Source: Bacillota bacterium (GTDB taxonomy: Bacteria; Bacillota; Clostridia; Peptostreptococcales; Anaerovoracaceae). Taken from it: 9,397 bases of DNA. Below, in pieces: positions 6,171-9,397 of the stretch. Position 1 is the stretch's first letter, and each line of letters opens with the position of its first letter. Below the pieces are notes generated by a model. That model ran no database searches. It saw only the letters and a program-made list of their open reading frames with translations, and was not told where the DNA came from. The translations under genes and the position numbers were made by a program. The stretch is taken from positions 1 through 9,397 of the forward strand of contig JAEEOX010000171.1 of assembly GCA_016284485.1 (NCBI GenBank). The letters run 5' to 3'.

Positions 6171-8152
6171 CAATTGGTCTGCCCCAGTGCAGCTATCACC
6201 TTGTCGTAAATTGCCGCCAGGTCAGATGCAGCGGCGTAGACCGCGTAGGGATCCTTTTTGTCCACCTCTTCAGCCTTCTTGCAGGCGTCTGTCATGGTCT
6301 GGACCAGCCCTGAGTATGCGCGGTCATAATCCGTATCCGTAATGTCGTAGGCTTTGTGGATCAGTTCAGTGAGGAAAGCCACCAGCCTTTCGTCCGGCAG
6401 GGGCGGTACGTTGGCAGGCACCCTCCTGATGACGGAGCCTGCCTGTTTCTCATAGGCATAGGCGATCCTGATCAGGGTCTTTTCCTGTCCGAAGCCGGAG
6501 AATACCGAAAGTCCCAGCGGCAGCTCCGTGTCATGGGCCCGGTCCGTACCCAAGAATCCCATGGGAAGGGAGATCTCCGGCAGGCCGTGCTTCGGTCCGA
6601 AGACTATATCGTAACCAGCCCAGTTGTAGGGGTCAACTATACGGGGCTGCTCTTTTTCGGCAACGTCGAACAGGTTCATGTAGACCACCGCGTCGATGTC
6701 TGCTTCCTTCATCATCTCGGAGATCATCGCCCTCTCCTCCAGCATTTTGCTCCATCCGGGCACCCTCTTGTATGGGCCCACGGTCTCTGTGTAAGGATCA
6801 TAGGTGCTGTCCAGGCTTCCCGCGAAATATCTCTGGCCTCCGGTGACGTTATCCAGATACATGTACATGGAACCGTCATAGTTGGAGTAGTAGATCTCCC
6901 GCAGAGTCTTGTGCACTGCGTCACCACCTTTCTGAGACAGATATGTGTTCACATCATACTCAAAGGTGTCCGTATCCATGCCGTTGGCCAGCCTCCAGAT
7001 CAGTTCCTGGGTGAAAACATCTGACACGTCCACAAGCTCTGCTCCCGCACTTTCCAGGCAGTCCAGAGCCTCTCCCAGCAGCTGATTTATGTTGTCATTC
7101 AGTGACCTGCGGCCATAGCTGAAGGAATAGGTCAGATAACCTATGCGCATTCCCTCCAGGCCGTCTTCGGTCAGGGCGGACATATACCCGTCCCCCAGGA
7201 GAACGCTGGCTCTGGCCTCTACCGTATAGTCGTCCTCTTTATCTGCGCATGCCACAGCCCCCAGCACAACAGCCATGTCCTCAGCCGTTCTGGTCATTGG
7301 GCCCACCACGTCCTTGTAGGCTTTGAGAGGGAACACGCCGCTGATGGACGTCAGTCCCTTGGACGGCCTCATGCCGTAGAGATTGGTGAGTGAGGAAGGA
7401 TTGCGTATGGATCCTCCCGTGTCTGTCCCCAGGCCGGCCGCCGCGAAATTGCAGGTCACCGCAACTCCCGTGCCTCCCGAGGAACCGCCGGGAGTCCTGG
7501 TGGTGTCGTAGGGATTGTGAACTATCCCGCCCAAAGTTAATCTTGAGGACACTGTGGCATAGGCGAACTCAGACATGTTGGCCTGGCCGATTATGACTGC
7601 TCCGGCATCGCGGAGCCGTTTGACTGCAAACGCATCTTTCGTCACTATCATGTCCGCCAGACTTCTGGCCCCGGCCGAAGTGGCCATGCCCCTTACGTCT
7701 ATGTTTGCCTTGACTATGACCGGAATGCCGTGAAGGGGTCCTCTCACGTTTCCCTCTGCCCTTTCAATGTCCAGTCTTCTGGCATCCTCCAGGGCAGCGG
7801 GATTTATGGCTATGACCGAGTTCAGGTCCAGAGCCCCGTCGTAGGCCAATATCCTGTCTATGTACATCTGAGTCAGCTGCTCCGATGTCAGATTGCCTGC
7901 AGCCATCTCAGACTGAAGATCCGATATGGTGGCATCCTGAAGATCTATGGTGGTGAAAAGCGCATCCAGAGACTTCGAAGCGAAGGTAAACTTCACCTCT
8001 GTGGGTTCTTCAGGGTGTTCCGCGCCTCCGCCGGCACCTTTATCCAGGGGCAAAAAATAAAAGGACAAGGCAAATATGGCCGCGATCAGAATGATCGAGA
8101 CCACTGTCAGTCCGATTTCCCCACTGTTGTATGGTCTGGTTTTTTTACTCAT
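6170..8152 (-). CDS. Membrane-anchored amidase-signature family hydrolase
   Basis: A 660-aa protein with an N-terminal TM anchor (about 13-34) and a short acidic linker; the catalytic part should face outward. The amidase-signature triad is present: Lys148 in VIVKAN, the cis-Ser Ser224 in PGGSSGG and nucleophile Ser248 in GTDTGGSIR. The 24-residue Ser-Ser spacing equals that of FAAH. The family hydrolyses amide bonds with this Ser-cisSer-Lys mechanism. The substrate is unknown, and the protein is not a GatA because it has an anchor and a long extra C-terminal part. Residues about 565-660 are a helical, charged extension beyond the usual length of about 450-500 aa. It is the second gene after msrC, 22 nt apart. 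The only Shine-Dalgarno-like site (GAAGGG) is 1 nt from the ATG, and an upstream in-frame TAA rules out a longer start, so coupling to the upstream gene is likely. Confidence 0.92.
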   Translation of the reverse strand: MSKKTRPYNSGEIGLTVVSIILIAAIFALSFYFLPLDKGAGGGAEHPEEPTEVKFTFASKSLDALFTTIDLQDATISDLQSEMAAGNLTSEQLTQMYIDRILAYDGALDLNSVIAINPAALEDARRLDIERAEGNVRGPLHGIPVIVKANIDVRGMATSAGARSLADMIVTKDAFAVKRLRDAGAVIIGQANMSEFAYATVSSRLTLGGIVHNPYDTTRTPGGSSGGTGVAVTCNFAAAGLGTDTGGSIRNPSSLTNLYGMRPSKGLTSISGVFPLKAYKDVVGPMTRTAEDMAVVLGAVACADKEDDYTVEARASVLLGDGYMSALTEDGLEGMRIGYLTYSFSYGRRSLNDNINQLLGEALDCLESAGAELVDVSDVFTQELIWRLANGMDTDTFEYDVNTYLSQKGGDAVHKTLREIYYSNYDGSMYMYLDNVTGGQRYFAGSLDSTYDPYTETVGPYKRVPGWSKMLEERAMISEMMKEADIDAVVYMNLFDVAEKEQPRIVDPYNWAGYDIVFGPKHGLPEISLPMGFLGTDRAHDTELPLGLSVFSGFGQEKTLIRIAYAYEKQAGSVIRRVPANVPPLPDERLVAFLTELIHKAYDITDTDYDRAYSGLVQTMTDACKKAEEVDKKDPYAVYAAASDLAAIYDKVIAALGQTN

Positions 8153-8174
8153 GCCCTTCGGTTATAAGCCGGAG

Positions 8175-8633
8175 TTATTCCCACGTCAGATTCTGTTCCA
8201 GGCACAGGGCCACCTGTCTGAGGCCTTCCTCGTCCTCTTCCCTGAAACGGTCAAACTGCTTGCTGTCTATGTCAAGTACCGCGACCACCTTGCCGTCACG
8301 GTGCAGGGGAAGTACGATCTCGGAGTTTGTGGCGCTGTCGCAGGCGATGTGCCCCGGGAACCTGTGAACGTCCGGTACCCTCTGGACCCTGTCCTCTGCC
8401 ACGCATGTCCCGCAGACCCCCTTGCCCACGCTTATGTGGATGCAGGCCACTTTGCCCTGGAAGGGTCCCAGCACCAGGCCTCCGTCCTTCATGAAGTAGA
8501 AGCCCACCCAGTTGATGTCATCCAGCGCCTCCCACAAAACAGCCGCCGCATTGGACATGAGCGGCACGTAGAAGGGTTCCTCCTCCGCCAGCTGTTCCAT
8601 CTGTCTTTTTATCAGCTTATAGTCTGTGCTCAT
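8175..8633 (-). CDS. msrC: Free methionine-(R)-sulfoxide reductase (GAF domain)
   Basis: A 152-aa single GAF-domain protein matching the fRMsr family (E. coli YebR/MsrC) along its length. The three conserved cysteines are present with family spacing: Cys64 (in VACIHI), Cys74 (in GVCG) and Cys98 (in GHIACD), 10 and 24 residues apart. The block DVHRFPGHIACD, then NSEIVLPL and VLDIDS, is diagnostic. The enzyme reduces free Met-(R)-sulfoxide in the cytoplasm, normally with thioredoxin. An extra Cys77 is seen. The ATG at 8633 is preferred because AAAGGA lies 7 nt upstream. The in-frame ATG at 8663 has no proper site and coincides with the predicted transcription start. It is the first gene of an operon with the anchored amidase. 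Confidence 0.93.
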   Translation of the reverse strand: MSTDYKLIKRQMEQLAEEEPFYVPLMSNAAAVLWEALDDINWVGFYFMKDGGLVLGPFQGKVACIHISVGKGVCGTCVAEDRVQRVPDVHRFPGHIACDSATNSEIVLPLHRDGKVVAVLDIDSKQFDRFREEDEEGLRQVALCLEQNLTWE

Positions 8634-8667
8634 AGTATGATCCTTTCTATGATTTACTTCCATGCCT

Positions 8668-8696
8668 TTTATACCCTATAGAGCCCGTAAAATCAA
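8668..8696 (-). promoter_or_regulatory. Sigma-A promoter of the msrC-amidase operon
   Basis: On the minus strand, TTGATT (8691-8696) and TATAAA (8668-8673) are 17 nt apart. Transcription would begin near 8661, about 28 nt before the chosen start codon. Confidence 0.75.
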
Positions 8697-8733
8697 GTAT
8701 AAACGCCTAAAACCGATATTGTATATCTCCTTC

Positions 8734-8762
8734 TTGACACCCACCCTGCCGGGTGATATTTT
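8734..8762 (+). promoter_or_regulatory. Promoter of the multi-pass membrane protein gene, with a palindrome in the spacer
   Basis: A perfect TTGACA (8734-8739) and TATTTT (8757-8762) are 17 nt apart, and TGA before the -10 makes it an extended element. The spacer contains CACCC-TGCC-GGGTG (8742-8755), an inverted repeat placed where a repressor could block polymerase. The operator role is inference. Confidence 0.65.
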
Positions 8763-8791
8763 TTGCTTTAGAAACATGAGGAGACAAAAAC

Positions 8792-9343
8792 ATGAACACA
8801 GCAGCAATAATCCTTAACATCGTGATAATAGTGCTGGAGATCATCGGCGCTACCAGGAGCGAGATGAAGCTTTCCCTTAAGACCTTCGTGTTCTACACCC
8901 AGATCTCCAACGCTCTGACATTCCTGTCCTCCATACTGCTACTGGTCTTCGGGAGCCACCCGTGGACAGTGCTTTTGAGATACACATCCTGCTGCTTCAT
9001 GTTCATGACCTTCATCATCGTGGTCTTCGTGCTGATCCCCATGTACGGCGAGGTCAAGAGGCTCCTGTTCTCGGGCACCGGGCTTTACTTCCACCTGCTC
9101 TGCCCTCTGACGTCCATCACCGCCTACGTACTCTTCGAGGATCACACCTCTCTTTGGCCGGTCCCCACCGTCCTCACCTTCATCTACGGCATATCCATGC
9201 TGTATTTCAACTACATCGGCAAGGCGGACGGTCCCTACCCCTTCTTTAGAGTCCATCAGCAAAGCAAAACGGCCACCCTGCTGTGGATGACCGCTCTTAC
9301 ATGCCTCATTGCATTTCTTTCATTCATACTGTCGAGAGCCTGA
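8792..9343 (+). CDS. Multi-pass membrane protein, Pr6Pr/FAR-17a-like
   Basis: A 183-aa, very hydrophobic protein with about six predicted TM helices (near 4-20, 33-52, 60-84, 97-115, 124-142 and 160-180). Features resembling the bacterial Pr6Pr/FAR-17a-type group are an early FYTQISNAL motif, a mid-protein His in YFHLLCPL, and GPYPFFRV after the fifth helix. Members are poorly characterised integral membrane proteins; the eukaryotic AIG1/ADTRP relatives hydrolyse fatty-acid esters, but that activity cannot be assumed here. GAGGAG lies 8 nt before the ATG. It has its own promoter and diverges from msrC. No terminator is seen after it; the next possible gene is convergent. Confidence 0.8.
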   Translation: MNTAAIILNIVIIVLEIIGATRSEMKLSLKTFVFYTQISNALTFLSSILLLVFGSHPWTVLLRYTSCCFMFMTFIIVVFVLIPMYGEVKRLLFSGTGLYFHLLCPLTSITAYVLFEDHTSLWPVPTVLTFIYGISMLYFNYIGKADGPYPFFRVHQQSKTATLLWMTALTCLIAFLSFILSRA

Positions 9344-9361
9344 ACTGCACGCTCCGGACAC

Positions 9362-9397
9362 TCACCGCATTATCTCCATGGCCGCGATCCTGTCGAA
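9362..9397 (-). CDS. Possible 3' end of a convergent gene (partial)
   Basis: On the minus strand the window edge reads eleven codons (ending AAMEIMR) followed by TGA at 9362-9364, with no stop before the edge. Tight convergent packing 18 nt from the preceding stop fits a real gene, but 11 residues cannot identify a family. Confidence 0.3.
   Translation of the reverse strand, partial: FDRIAAMEIMR

Noticed and set aside
6356..7024. 222-codon plus-strand frame opposite the amidase gene
   Set aside because: No domain or convincing promoter, and it lies fully inside the amidase gene, whose triad and full-length fit are clear.
8634..8663. Upstream ATG extending MsrC by 10 residues
   Set aside because: It lies at the predicted transcription start and lacks a good ribosome site, while the ATG at 8633 has AAAGGA 7 nt upstream.

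Overview
The window looks like a chromosomal segment from a Gram-positive anaerobe of the Clostridia (Eubacteriales). The clues are strong AAGGAGG-type ribosome binding sites, TTGACA/TATAAT promoters with T-tailed hairpin terminators, a large secreted C5a-peptidase/lactocepin-type subtilase, and a membrane-anchored YkuD L,D-transpeptidase with glucan-binding-like repeats. Base composition is moderately GC-rich. Assignment below class level is not possible from the sequence alone. I see no phage, transposase, CRISPR or plasmid functions.

Left part (1-2558, minus strand): an exported S8 serine protease whose C-terminus runs off the window. It has a signal peptide, an I9-like propeptide, an intact Asp/His/Asn/Ser active site, a PA insert and the start of an Fn3-like domain. 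Its extended -10 promoter diverges from a tRNA-Pro(GGG) - tRNA-Ala(CGC) pair (2817-3029) that ends in a strong terminator.

Most unusual part (3085-3234): directly after the tRNA terminator lies a compact element of about 142 nt. A perfect 12-bp outer stem closes four adjacent hairpins with almost no unpaired junction. Its two ends are copies of the 3' end of the neighbouring tRNA-Ala gene: an 18-nt inverted (antisense) copy on the left and an 18/20 direct copy on the right. I do not recognise it. It could be a structured RNA, a tRNA-derived miniature mobile or palindromic element, or both.

Middle part (3393-6127, plus strand): three separately transcribed genes. They encode an 88-aa single-TM small protein of unknown function, a type II membrane L,D-transpeptidase with a charged insertion in its catalytic domain, and a cyclase/kynurenine-formamidase-family hydrolase. 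A terminator follows each gene, and a promoter that is good (first two) or weak (third) precedes it.

Right part (6170-9397): a two-gene minus-strand operon of free methionine-(R)-sulfoxide reductase (msrC type, all three conserved cysteines) and a membrane-anchored amidase-signature enzyme with its Lys-cisSer-Ser triad. A multi-pass membrane protein resembling the Pr6Pr/FAR-17a group diverges from it. The last 36 nt may be the 3' end of another minus-strand gene. The genes do not form one pathway. The recurring theme is the cell envelope and extracellular hydrolysis (protease, transpeptidase, anchored amidase), beside one oxidative-repair enzyme.
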